Origin: Tetrahymena thermophila SB210
Taxonomy: Eukaryota; Ciliophora; Oligohymenophorea; Hymenostomatida; Tetrahymenidae
Direction: 5' to 3'
Assembly: GCF_000189635.1 (NCBI RefSeq)
Contig: NW_002476563.1
Coordinates: 186,001 to 250,000 of the forward strand
Length of the DNA: 64,000 bases
Both the position numbers and the translations under genes were made by a program. The stretch's first letter is position 1. Each line of letters starts with the position of its first letter. Positions 1 through 13,183 of this stretch are shown here, piece by piece. A model generated the notes under the pieces. That model had not been told where the DNA came from. It searched no databases and worked only from the letters and a program-made list of their open reading frames with translations.

Positions 1-3000
1 CTATTATAAATATCTAATTAAAATTTAAAAAACAATCAGTTTAATTTTTATTGTAAATTTAGTTTTTATTTACCTGTAAAATCGTCTTTCTTTTTCATTT
101 CTATAAAAATGCTTAACAAAAGAGTGTTTTCTTCTTGCATTCTTAACTTTAAATTCATGTCATCTTCATTTAGATTGTCAAGTATTAGCTCTAGAGCTAT
201 AACAAAATTAAACGCTAGCTATTTATTTTAGGCAAAAAAAATTGTAAAAGATTTATATTTTATTTAATAATTAATACTCTCATTATTAAGTGATCGTGGA
301 ATGTCATAAAGTTTTTATAACAAACACTGGCACTGCAGTTAAGTGTGTTTTAGTGAATGCACTGCTGCTCTTGCTAAATTATGTAAAGTCTTGATTTAAT
401 TTTAAAGTGATAAATAAAATTGAGCAACTTGATTATATTTTCCATATTCATAATAGAAATTAATCTCATCAATGAGTTTTAGTCATCTGAACAGACAATA
501 ATAGTTAATAACAAATCTACACAGTTAGAAACTGTTTAAAGAGCTCTAATATCATTTAAATTCTCACTTTGTAAGTCTAAATTTGATTCAGTTATTATGG
601 AATTAAGCTATATTAAGAAATTAGTGTTATTTAATAATAAATCTTTATTTTTTGAAGAAGTTCCGTTGCAGAGATTTTTAAGAGTTGCAATGCATTAGTT
701 TATTAATAAATAATATCTTATATTTAATCTTTTTTGTTAAGAAATATTCTATTGAGATTGCTTAGATGTAAAAGAGTAAAAATAGGAACTTTTATGTTTA
801 GTAAAGTTTGTAAAGAAGTAAAGGATCTCTCTCAAGATATTTAAATGAACATAAGACTGAGAAGATTCAATATTCTATATTTTAATATATTGTTAACTTT
901 TTATTTTATTTTTATTCAAATATTACTTAAATTCTAAAGAAGTTTTAAAACTCCTCATTGCAATGTTCACACGAATTTTCTATGACTTTGAGTATTTGCA
1001 GCACTATTTCTTCTTGCAATTAAAGCTCTTCCTTTCTTTCTTTGTAGAATAACTATTAATTCACATCTTAATTATGGAATTATTCTATTTATTGAAGATA
1101 ATTCTAAAAGCTATTTTTCATGAAGCTGAGGAAATTTCTAGTTATTTTGATGTTTCTAGGCTTCTTTAATATAGAGAGTAACTAAGCATGAGAGTGCTTA
1201 AGATTCAAAGAGTATAATCCATTTAGTATTTTCATGCAATAAAGTACTATTTTTGTGTTTTCTTTTTTCCTAATCAGTAAAGCCTTTACTTGCTAATGCA
1301 AGCTGTTGTTCATGCTGCTTTCCTAGAAAATTTAAGTCTCTTACTAATTAGGCTAAATCCATTTATTTGTATTAGAAAGAGTCTAATTTTCAATAAAAAT
1401 ATCTGAAATTGTGAGCAAAACCTAATAATAAAGCTTTTGATTCCAAATTAAATTTTAAGAAACCCTCATATATTTTGAAGGATGGAACAGTTTTCTAATT
1501 TCTTTAGTCCTATTCACACTATGATTTCCAAAGAGATCTTTATTATTTTAAAAATAAATTAAAAAATTTTATTCATATTTTTATGAATTTTTTATTTTAA
1601 ATTATCACTTTTTTGTTAAAATTATTACAAAAACTTTTTTTTTTTTTGCTCTTTTAAATTTAATAAAATGAAATGCATTTAAAGTTTTATTTATTTATTT
1701 TTACTTAAATTTTATTTTGCGTTCTTTTAATTAATTAAAATAATTAGATTTTATTATCCATTTTTAATTAAATTAATTCAAACATTTTTTATTTGTTATT
1801 TTGTTTGTTTCTCAGATTATTTATTTGTTTAAAAATTAATTTATTTCAAATTAGAATAATGAAAAAGTTTAGAGTGAACTCATGAACAAAATTATGAAAT
1901 ATTGTTATTATTACCCATCTACTAAATTTGGTATTAAATTTAGTTGTGAACCTTTTACTATCCATAAGAACTTGTAAGGCTTTGATTTTATTAAGCAGCC
2001 AACTCTTCAATGAAGTTCATTAGGATCAAAAAGTATTAGTGATCCTTCTTTTTTAATAGTGTGACTAACTATTCGAAGAAAACTTTACTTTTTCTTCTTT
2101 GATCTGATTCGTTGCACATAATTATTTCATTTAAAATATTATTTGCAAAGGTAGAATATGATTTCTCTTTTACTGATTAGAGACTCACTTATTTGAAGAC
2201 ATTTATAAAATACTTAAAAGATTCAAATTGTTTAAAGCTCTTTTCAAATGATAAAAGTACAATTTAGTCATGACTTTATATAGAAACATGATAATTCTTT
2301 TAAATATATTTGGTAAACTTAGTTAAGAAATAAAGCTTTTCAATATCTTTTTTAATTATAAAGCTCCCTTACAAATTAAGTTATAGTTATGTAATTTCTC
2401 TTTAAGTGGTATTTCCTTTACCTTTTTGCTAGACTTAAATATTGTAAGAATCTTTATATTAAGGATAAACAATAGCAAAAGCATCAAAGAAGAAATTAAG
2501 ATCATCATAGTTTATCAAATTTGCATCTTTAATTCCATAAAGAGATATATCTTTAAGCAAACTAACAAATTTAATTATAAATTCTTCTTTTTTAATAGCT
2601 GTTTCACTGTATTTATCTAATTCAATAATTGGCTAATTTCCTTCCTTTGCAAGCTATTGAGCACCAAATGTTCTAATTAATTATAAAAATTCATTTTAAT
2701 TAAAAGCTAATCCTTTATTTTATTTTACTTGTATATTTATTTTAAGGTTAGGAATTTCCTTTCAATTAAGAACTTTAATTTGTCATAAAATAAAATGAGT
2801 GTCAGAATTGAATTTTTTTATATTTAGATGCTTTCTAAGTATCTTTGTTTAATTAATTGCTGGTGCAAAGGCGCTTACCTTTAAGTTTGTCTTTCTTGTC
2901 TATAAACAAATTCTTTAGATGGTTCTTTTGGCACCTAATCAAGCTTCTAAAACCTATCATAAAGTTTATTATGTTTTCTAAGCTGCTCAACTATCTGAAT

Positions 3001-6000
3001 CATCTTGACCTCTTCATAATTTTTAACATAGCTCTCAAAATCTTCAGATATTGTATCATATAGTTTCTATTACATGCCAGATATGCTTAGTTAAGCTTAC
3101 TTGATATTTTTAAGGTTGTTGAACTCTTTCTTCACTTTATTTTTCATAATGCATTCAGACAGCATATATATCAACTAGGAAAGATCAATGTCAAATTAAT
3201 TTTATATTTTTTTTAGGATGCATCTGATATTCTGACAAACCAATTTTATCTTTTTTAAAGTTAATAAATTTTGATATTAAAATATTCTTCTTTTTGAAAT
3301 ATTTTCAGTATTTAATTGAGTTTAATATATTTTGTCTAAGTTTTTAAATTATTCAAAATATTCTTTCATTTAATTACTAAAATTATAAACAATTAAATTT
3401 ATTATCTAAATTTATAATTTTTTTGTAGATTCTCAATTACAGATTATTCAGTCATATAAATCGAAGATCAGTAATGTGAAATAATTTTTTTTTAAAAATA
3501 CAGAAATTCTTGAAACTCTAACAAGCAAAATTACTTAGAAATTACATTAAAATTAGTTCAAATTTAATCTTCATAAAAATGAGGAATTTTAGAATAATTA
3601 AAACTTTTATTTAGTTTTTTTAATTTAAATAAACTCTTTTTTTCAAACTTAAAGTTTACCCTAATTAATTTCATATTTTACTAAACAATTTATTCTCCTC
3701 TTTTTAGTTTATTTTCAAAATAATTCATATTTTTCACTTTGGTTTAATGGTATTTAAAATATTTAATTGTTTATTTAAAATTTTAATTTTAATTTTCATA
3801 AAATTTTAAGTTTTTAAATAACTTTAAAACATTAAAAATGAATATTTTAAAAAAATATACCAATAATAGCTAATCTGTTAATATCTCTTGTTCTGTGGTG
3901 GGTATTTCTTCTTCATTAGCTTCAAAATTTGTCCAACCTCTTTTATTTATTTCTTAGTAACTGTCTAATATTATTTATAAAAGACCATCTTTAGTTAAGT
4001 TCCAATTATGGCCTGAATATAAGTAATTCCAATACTCTAGTGGAGAGTCTATAATATCTACATTATTTTCCTGTTAAGAGATCATATTTAAAATTGATAA
4101 GATAATAATTATTTTACTGCTTCTTTTTGCAGAGCTACTTTAGGAGCAAATCCTGGTTGGTTTGGCTTATCAACATTTAAAGTTTTATCTTCAAAAAACT
4201 CTTTGGTATATTCCTTTATTTTAGCTTAAAGTAACTGCTCTGATTCTAGCGAATGCTATCCAACATATACGACTCCTTCTATATACTGTAGATTTAAAAA
4301 ATGTTATCAATTGAGTAATAAAGTAAAAATAAATTGCATTTACTTTTGAGAATTAAGTGAGGTCTTTTAAAATTACGTGTTGTAAAATTTCATTCATTTC
4401 AGTTATTGAGAAGTTGAGATTTGAATCTTCAGTTTATTGAATATATCTATATAATAATTCAATATTTTATTTTTAATCTAAATAAGCAAAAGTTACATTT
4501 ATAACAAGACTTTAAAAGTTTCTTATTTAATAATGTATGGCGTTTATGGACTAAGCAAGAACTACTTCATATCTTCATATATCATTATTCTCTAACATTA
4601 AATTATACTTAGCTAATTTTTCTCTGAAAGAGTGCTGAGTAACTTCATCAGGCTTTTGTACATGTATATATCTTAGTATAATTCTTATTTTGTTTTACTT
4701 TTTTATTAGAAATCATTGAAGTGCTTATGAGATTCTATGAAAAGCTAAACTGGAGATATCTGTTAATATATAAAAAAATAATAATAAATAAATTTAATAA
4801 TAATGTTTTAAAAATTAATTACCTATAGGATAAGATTAAGTATTTTTTGCTAGTTTTCAGGTATTAATTCAGCTAAGCAGTTTATTTTTTTTTATAATTT
4901 TATTGGGTCTGAGCTTTAAGAATGTTAAATGTTTATTTGCTTCTTAAGCACAGATAAAAGCATCTCAAATATATGAGTTTATCCTGCTTTTGTTGAAAAT
5001 GGAGAGTTTAATTTCTAAAATATTGATTATAAATAAGGCTTAAATTCATGCTCCCTTAAACAAACTGACTATAATATAATTCCAAGTAAAATTTCAGCAC
5101 CTACTTCATAATTGATCAAATTAAGGAGATCATCAAATCTGTACAAAAGTTCTTTTTAATTAAATTCATTATTTTTGCTGAAGTTAATTAAAAATCTAAT
5201 CACGCACTCCAAAGTGCTTTAATAAAACTGAGGACTCAACTATTGCAATAAATAAAAAATAATTTCATATTATAAAAAATTTAATTTAAATTGAATTGAA
5301 TTTAGAAAATTTAAATAAGTGAATCAAAAGCTTTTTTTATAAAAGCAAAAAATAAATTCATATTTTTAATCTAAAATTTTATTTTTAAATATATTATTAA
5401 GTTTTATTCTTATTAGATTTAGAAAATATAAAGCATTTTAAACAAAAAAGTATTATTTTAGCAACCACTTAATTTAAGTATAAGTAATACAGCTAAATTT
5501 TTTAATTATAAAATTAAGAAAATATAATTATTGATAACTATTTCTTGAAATAAAACTTTCAATGTATAAAAATAATAAGCTGATAAAAAATTAAATACAT
5601 GGAAAAAATGTTAAAAAATTAATAGGAATGTTAAAATTTAAAATAAGAAATTTTTTTTGATTTTCAAATATCAAAAATAAGTAAATATTTAATGAAATTA
5701 TTTGGATTCTTCTTATAAAATGAATTAAAATTTATAAAGAATTTGAATAATTTTATTGACACTTTAAATATTTTTAAAAATAGCAAACATTAATTTTCTT
5801 AACTTTAAATTGAATTATTAAATTAAATTGATAAATAATTTTAAAATAAATTAATTAAAAATTTTATAATAAATTAATTAAATAATTTTACAATGAGTAG
5901 TTTAGAGATTGATTTATGAACTCTCAGATTTCTTATGATGTTTTAAAACTTTTAAAAGAGGATGTGATTTTCATTCTTATGCATGATCTTAAACTCATTA

Positions 6001-9000
6001 TTAATTGTTTAAATATATTTATTTATAAGATTTGATACTGTTTCATTTTTTTGTCCCTTATTTTTACTAGACTCCTCAAAAAGCAAGGAATCAATCAAAT
6101 TTTCTAATTTAAAGAAGGAAATAAGTTGAGTTTCTGAGCCAATTTCAAACATCCTGTATAAGTTATTTTCATCTTCTCCATAAAATAGCTCTACATTTTT
6201 CAGCTCTTTGAAGAATGTTTCAACATGGTTAATGGCTTATTTTAAAGTCTCTGTCATGTGGTCATATGCTTAATTAAAATGCAGCTTCTCTAAAAATTTT
6301 AAAAAAATTCAATAAATAAACAATTTCAAATATTTAAGATAAAATCAAATATAAATACCTTTGCTTAGGAGGAAAATTAATATCATATTTTCGATTTTAG
6401 ATGCATTTAAACTTTCATCTTCTTAGAATAATTCTTTTCTTTCAAAAATAGTTTTTTATTCTAAAATTGCAAGTTTGTTTTGTAAATTATTATTGTGCTC
6501 GCTTAAAATATTAAAACTGCCTAAATTTTCTCCATTTCCAGCACTTCCCCCATCTTGTTTATTTAAAGGCAAGACAGCATCGTCGATTCTATTCAATACT
6601 GCAGGTGCAGTGATATTTAATACATCAGCTTTTTTCTTTTTTGAATCTTTAGACTGAGAGTTTTAAGCATTTTTTGTATTGATTATAAAGTTGAGGATTA
6701 CTTGTTAATATAGCTCTTAGAGCTCTTTCTATGATTTTTTCCCCTTCATAGAAGTGTACTCTTAATAAAATATCTTAAGTAATGCATTTATCTGTAAATT
6801 TAATTTTATCCTTAAGTAAAGTCTGATTATATTTGAGACTTCTATTATAATTTATTCTAGTTCTTAGTCGAAATCTCCAAAGACAACTATTTTATTTATA
6901 AACTTTTTAATCCAGTGATCTTACTGATACAAACTCTTTTAAACACTAAATCCAACAAAAGCACTAAGACTTTATATAACCTAATTTGTTATAAATTCTA
7001 TTTTTTCAGTTGTAAATTAACCTAAATCCATAGCAGTTCGAGTAACCTTCATTACAGTAATCAAAAATTATAGTTAATATCTCCCTTTTTCTTCTCTTTC
7101 CTATTTTTATTCTATTAAATTTATTTAGTTTTATCTTTGTTTTACTTTTAAACGAAACTTTACTTTGAGTCATATTTTGAAAATTAACTGCAAAATTGTA
7201 TTCAAAATCAGGCAACCCTTTTTCCCATAAATCAACTAAAATTTGCAAAATTCTCTAATCAAACTACTTCACATTTTAAATGTAACCCTCCTGCTCTTAC
7301 TGAACTTACTTGAAAATATCAGCTGTTTTAGAAGTACAATTCTTCTTCTCAATTTATTCCCAAACATAGCTTTTAATATTTTTTTAATATAAGTTAAAAT
7401 TTTTGATTGATATTTTGAAAAACAAAAAAATACTTTCTGTTTTCAGAGCGTGCAAGTGACAAATAAGGCTCATCATCTAAAAATAAAACTTCAAAGAGTT
7501 ATAAAAAGCTTGTTTTAATACTTATGTGCATATCACTTGACCTTAGAGCATTAAAAATATGATTTTCATTTATTCCTAAACTATCTTTGATGATCATAAT
7601 TGAATTCTTATTCCTTCCTCTGCATAGATTCGCAAGTAAATTCAATGCAGAAGAAATATACCTTATATATTATAATAAATTTTTATCCTTATCAATAGAA
7701 TCTTTGCTCATCTTCTCCAAAGAAAAAGTAATTCTATCTCCTTTGTTTCCTTCTATTCCTAAATCTTCCAAAGATTTATTATTTGCCTAAATATCCTCAG
7801 GTCTTTAGCTATAAAAAAACGAAACATTCACTCCGTTCGCATTTGAGCTATCATGTAATTGAATGATCGGTCTCCCATCTTTCTTAGACAGTAGTTCGCT
7901 GCAACATTTATTTTAGTATCTATATTTATATTACAAATATTTTAAATATAAAAACCATAAAAAAGTTTTATTTGTTAATAAAATTAATTTTTTAAAGTTT
8001 AATTGAAATTAAAATTATTAATAAATAATTGAATTGCCCTAAAAAATAGTTTTAAAATGTATTTAAAAATTAAAAAAATAAATAATTACATTTAGATGGG
8101 ACGCTGTAACGGATCAATTATAGCCAAGCATATGAACTCAACAAAGAATATTTAATCTGAAATATTTGATTTTGTGTCATCTAAAGGTTCCAATAATCTT
8201 ACCCATTCTGCAATTTCCTCTCCTTAGGTGTTTTCATTTTTGAAATTTTCAACATTCTTAACTGCTTCTTTAAGTAAGGCACCAACTTCTTTTGGATAAT
8301 AACGTAGTTAGCCAGAAAATAAATCATCATTCTCAAATATGTAAGAAGACCAACTTGAATTTTACTTTGATCCCAGCAGAAGGATGTTGTATATCTTAAT
8401 AGGGAGCTGTTAAAGATGTTTGTTTACAATAAACAGAGGAGATTTATCACTAACATTTCTAATATTACGGATAAATTTAAATTTGTCTTTAGACCCTTAA
8501 CTACTTTTGCTTCCATGAGACATAACATCAATAAGTCTAGCTAACAAAATAAGCAACTCAAGTATTTTTTATTCCTTCAAAATTTACTGTTTCATCTAAA
8601 TAGTAAATTAGCTATCAGTTGAGTCTTTCATCAAAAGATTTTCTAGCTCAGTGAGTGATTTTTAGACTTACTGTTATTCCGTTTCTAAAGCTTTTTATTA
8701 AAGACTAGCTTCTTGATATGAAAAAGAAATGACATCTTCACTGATTTTTTCATTTGTTTGCTTTTTAGATTTGTCTAAAGTTATGGCAAAATTTTACAGA
8801 TAAAAATGAAACTACAAAAGAATATTATAGATTTGCAAAGACTGTTCAATAAATTCAACTACTTGCTTTTCAGTAGTAATAAATGCATGAAGGTAAGGTA
8901 TGCTTACTCCAGATATCTTTTTTTAAATGCTAATTTCTAATTTCCCCTTCTCAATTAAATTAGCAGCAACATATTTTCTTTCATAATTATAAATTTTAAA

Positions 9001-11827
9001 AGTATCTTGTTGATAAATATTCTTTCTCTCGTTTGTAGTCTTATCTTTCTTAATATAAAAGTAGCAATCTTCTTCTTTTCCATTATAAGTCAAAGATAAC
9101 TTCCCCACTCTTAATTAGTCTTAAGTTAAAAACAATCTAATTAATTAATTATTAATAAATAAATAAATGATAATAAGCTAAAAAGTATTTTTTTAGAATT
9201 AGCTTGAATTAAAAATATATTTTAAATTTTAAAAGACAGTCAAAGCAGATTAGCAATTTAAAATTTAATATAATTGCAATAATCTACCAAATTAGTATAA
9301 ATGTAATTCTTTTATTTACAAATATTCTAACCTGGAAAAGCATAAACATTTTTTGAATATTTGTTAATATTTTAATTTGAAGTTTTTGTTTGAAGGAAAA
9401 TTTAATTAATATTTTTTTTTTAAATTAGTTCAAATCAAAAATGATTTGTTAATATTGTAAAATCTTTCAATTTCCTTTTCTAACAAATCTATTTTTCTTA
9501 TTTTGAATAGTGAAAAATATGTTTTTATCAATTAATTAATAAATAACCTTAAAGGAATGATTAAATGAATTTAAACCCTTAAATTATTTATTTATTTAAA
9601 GCTAATTTAAATTATAATGAAGCAGATATTGGTTTTATTTATATTAAGAATATTTAAAAAAATATTAATAGTTTACCCTGTGGCTAAGTTTTTCAATCTA
9701 AAACACTCATCACTAAATAACTCTCCTAAATTAATTTTAACAAATCAATATTTCACTCACTTAAATTTGAAAGCTTATTTATCAAAGTATTTTATATAAT
9801 ATAAATTACCTCCTTTGTAATGATCTGATCTTTGTATTTCCCAGTGACAATATGAAGAATTAGGATTCTCTAGCTCATATAATAATTAAAAATTATCGGG
9901 AGAAAAAATTTTGCTTTATTCTAGCCCTCTAATAACTAAGTTATCACCATGACCAGATTATTATTATTCTTCTTAGCTATTTTACACTTTGCAAGTTAAG
10001 CTATATTTACTGAATTTTTTTTCAGAAACACTAAGAAAGGCTCCTGAATCGAGATGTTTAATTTTTATGATATCTCCTGTTTTGAATGCTATACCGTCCT
10101 CTGGTAAATCATTATTTTATTCAATGTACTCACTTCCCAAATAGCATTTCACCTGAAAAATTTATATTTTATAAATTTAAAGATTTTTTAACAAAAATCC
10201 AAAATGAATTACTTTAAACTTAGATGATTCTTCACTAGCATAAATTTAAGATACACTGCTTTATACAATTTAATTCGATAGAACATTTTCCTTTTTTAAT
10301 AAGAAAATATTTATTTAAATTCTAATATGCTTTTTTCTTACTTTCAAAATTTTGTTGGTCACCTAAACATTTAAAAAAAATAATCCTTTTTTAATTTCTT
10401 ATATATTAATCACATCAGAGTCGAAAATTTTATCTCCTAACCTACGACTATAGTCATTTGGAAGCATTCTAAATACAGAGAAAGAATTTGGATACTTCTC
10501 TAATGTGCATTAAATACATCCATTCTATTTTGCAGGCTTTTAAGGATTGAAAGTTAAAAACATTTTTGAATATTAATGATAAAGCAAAACTTATTTGCCA
10601 TAAACAAGTAAATCTCCATTATCATCTTCGTTCAATTAGTTTTGTTAACTCTATAAATTATCCCCGTTAAGAGTATTCTGATACTTCTAAGTTTCTAATT
10701 ATTAGCTGTAAATTTATTGACTTGAATTAAGCTATTTCAAAGTTCCATATATTTATTTTTTAGAATTTGAGCTGGCACTTTAAACACTAGTAATTGCATT
10801 AAGTTTCTATATTTCTAATGATTATCTTGGGTTCAATATTTAAAACAAGCATCTCCTAAAATTTGCAACTGGGTTGTCCAACGATTGAACTTATTCACTA
10901 ACACATTCAAGTTAATTTTTTGTATTTGTTATAACCAAATAGCTTCTAACTGATTATCTTTCATTCTTTTTTTGTAAGTTTAAACAAAATTCATTAAAAA
11001 ATATCTAGTTTATTTTCAATTTTAGTTTAAAGTTCAAAAATGTATTTTTTGTGTTTTAAAATAATTTCTTTCAAAATTTAAATTTTTTTTCTAAATTGTA
11101 GAAAGTAGAAAATATCAAATAAGGCAAAGCTTTTTGAAGCTTAAATTTACTCTTTTTACAAATAAAATATTAAAATATTTTGAATGTAACATCTTTTTTT
11201 ATTTAAAATAAGTATTCAATGTAAAATTACTTCTTTTTTATTCTCCTGCTTGAATTTTAAATAAACGATGTCATTAAATTTTAACGTTTTAAAAGGTTTA
11301 TCTGAAGATTTCGATTTATTTTAAGAGTTTTCTGGAGTATTTAAAGAAAACCTAGGGAAAAAAATTTCATTCTAAAGTCTGGATTTGGTGCTTTTAACAA
11401 TCGGAATTTGAGATATTTCTCCATTACTATTTATATTTTCAACTTCATTATCAAAATGAACAGTTTGATCTATTAATTCTAGTTAATCATTAATGTTACT
11501 CCTCGACTGCAAACTATCAAAAAACTTCTTAGACTTGAAAGAATGTAATTTAGGAAGAGTCTGAGGAGATACTGAATCTTATTTTTAATTAACTAAACTA
11601 ACTTTCTTTTCATCTTAAAAGCTTATCCTTTAGTTAGCACTTTGAGCTCTAGGCGCCTCTTCTATATGGTTTGTCATAGCAGGTCTAAATAATTTTAGTA
11701 TTTATTCTTAATCCTATCTATCTTCTACAAGCATATCATCTTATCCATTCCATAAACTATTAAAATAGCGTTTCTTTAAAAAAATATCTAAATATTTAAA
11801 CCCACTATTGATTTATATCAAATCCAT
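1..11827 (-). CDS. IP3-receptor-like calcium release channel, N-terminal part (partial, runs off left edge)
   Basis: Likely intracellular ligand-gated Ca2+ release channel of the IP3R/ryanodine receptor superfamily. Start is the ATG at 11825-11827, the first after an in-frame TGA. Exons that join in phase, on the minus strand: 11231-11827, 10213-10965, 9810-10152, 8090-9107, 7434-7919, 7022-7369, 6359-6969, 5892-6289, 4823-5239, about 4344-4760 (internally split), 4118-4285, 3861-4070, about 2879-3405, about 1915-2760, 927-1537, 278-856 and 74-218. The N-terminal block has the IP3R-type NFRRCLFQILNP and VFRMLPNDY segments. A MIR/beta-trefoil segment follows (GDIIKIKHLDSGAFLS ... CHWEIQ), then RIH-type helical repeats (LNLLANLCRGRNKNS, IKTSFLQLFEVLFLDDEPY) and a RIH-associated-like region near the left edge. 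The last visible exon stops at a GT donor (72-73), so the transmembrane pore should lie outside. Joins at 4.4-4.8 and 2.7-2.9 kb are uncertain. Confidence 0.8.
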
Positions 11828-13183
11828 GCTTAATTATATATTTCAAAATATCAGAATTACAGATTGATTCAATTTAAATAATCAGTAAGTAAGTAAGTCT
11901 ATTAATCTTAATAAGAAACAAATATTAATTATTTTTTTTTTTTGCGTAAAAAAAGCTAAAAATCAAATCTTATTCTTTTTTGTATAGGATTAAGCAAAGC
12001 AAATTAAATTTCATAGCAACTATCACAAATCTTTAAAATAAACACAAATTTTTTTTCTATTTTAAATTTTTTCTCATTTTAATCTTTGGCTATTATCAGA
12101 AGAATTACTGAGAATCTTTCTTAACACATAAAATTAAAGATTTATGTAACTTATTTTCATTTTATTTTCAATTTTTAAAACAATATTTATTTATCATTCA
12201 TTAACAATTTATGAATATTAAATATTTTTTTTAATTTTCAAAACTTTAAATCATAAAAAAAACAAATCAAAAATAAAAAAGATGAAAAATACTTCAGATA
12301 ATTAAATGTAAATAATAATTTAATTGTAGGAAAACATCAAGTACATGTTCAATTAGCTACCTTTAATATTATAAAAAGGTATTAATTATCTTAAGTAAAT
12401 AATAATATTCAAGTGGCATAAGTTATATCTTAAATATATTTTTGATAAGAAATTAATCTTTTTATTGATAATTTTCTAGTAGTTTTATATAAGAAATAAT
12501 AATTATAATTATAAATTTTGTTGTTTTAAAAATGAAAAGGAAGTATATCCTTTCTTAGGTTTTATTAAAATTTATTATTTAACTTTATTTTATTTATTAT
12601 GAATGAAAAAAGATTTAAAAAAATCTAAATATTTTTATTTACTTTAATAATTTTATAGAAATAAATCTTATTGTTGATGAAATAAAAAAAATAAATAAAC
12701 GTTATTTTGCATTACTTGCTTTATTTTAATTTTTCTGTTAAATTTTTAAATGTTACTTTTAAATTTATGCTATGGTTGATTGTTTGATTAATTAAATAAT
12801 TAGGCTTTTTGATATCTTTGTAAATTGTAAATGAATTAATTAAAAAAAGTTATGAAAACAAAATTTTAATCTAATTTGCTAATTTATTAATGAAAGAGTG
12901 AGATGAAATGCTCTTATTTATTTACTTATTAAATTAATTAACATTTTCTGTATATTAGTAAGAAACAAACAAACAATATTCACTTAGAAGTTAAAGTACA
13001 AAAGGTATTTCATTGACAAGCAACTATTCGAAATTATATATTTATATTAAAATCCTTAAAATTAATTACAAAAAATATCAACTTTGAATTATTGCAAATA
13101 GCAAGCAAGCAATATTACAAAAAAATAATCAAACAATAGTTAAAATAGCTACAAAAAGAGAGCAACCCTGTATTTGAATCAAA
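11828..13183. other. Divergent intergenic region
   Basis: About 1.36 kb between the divergently transcribed IP3R-like gene and the pseudokinase gene. It is extremely AT-rich, with poly-A/T runs and no open frame that looks coding under the ciliate code. It must contain both 5' regions, but I see no recognisable promoter motif. Confidence 0.6.

Noticed and set aside
2426-3063. Plus-strand ORFs at 2426-2620 and 2857-3063
   Set aside because: They lie antisense to clearly coding minus-strand exons of the IP3R-like gene and encode low-complexity Ile/Phe/Lys-rich sequence.
6475-9799. Plus-strand ORFs at 6475, 7587 and 9617
   Set aside because: The first two are antisense shadows of IP3R-like exons and the third lies in an intron of that gene; none has a family signature.
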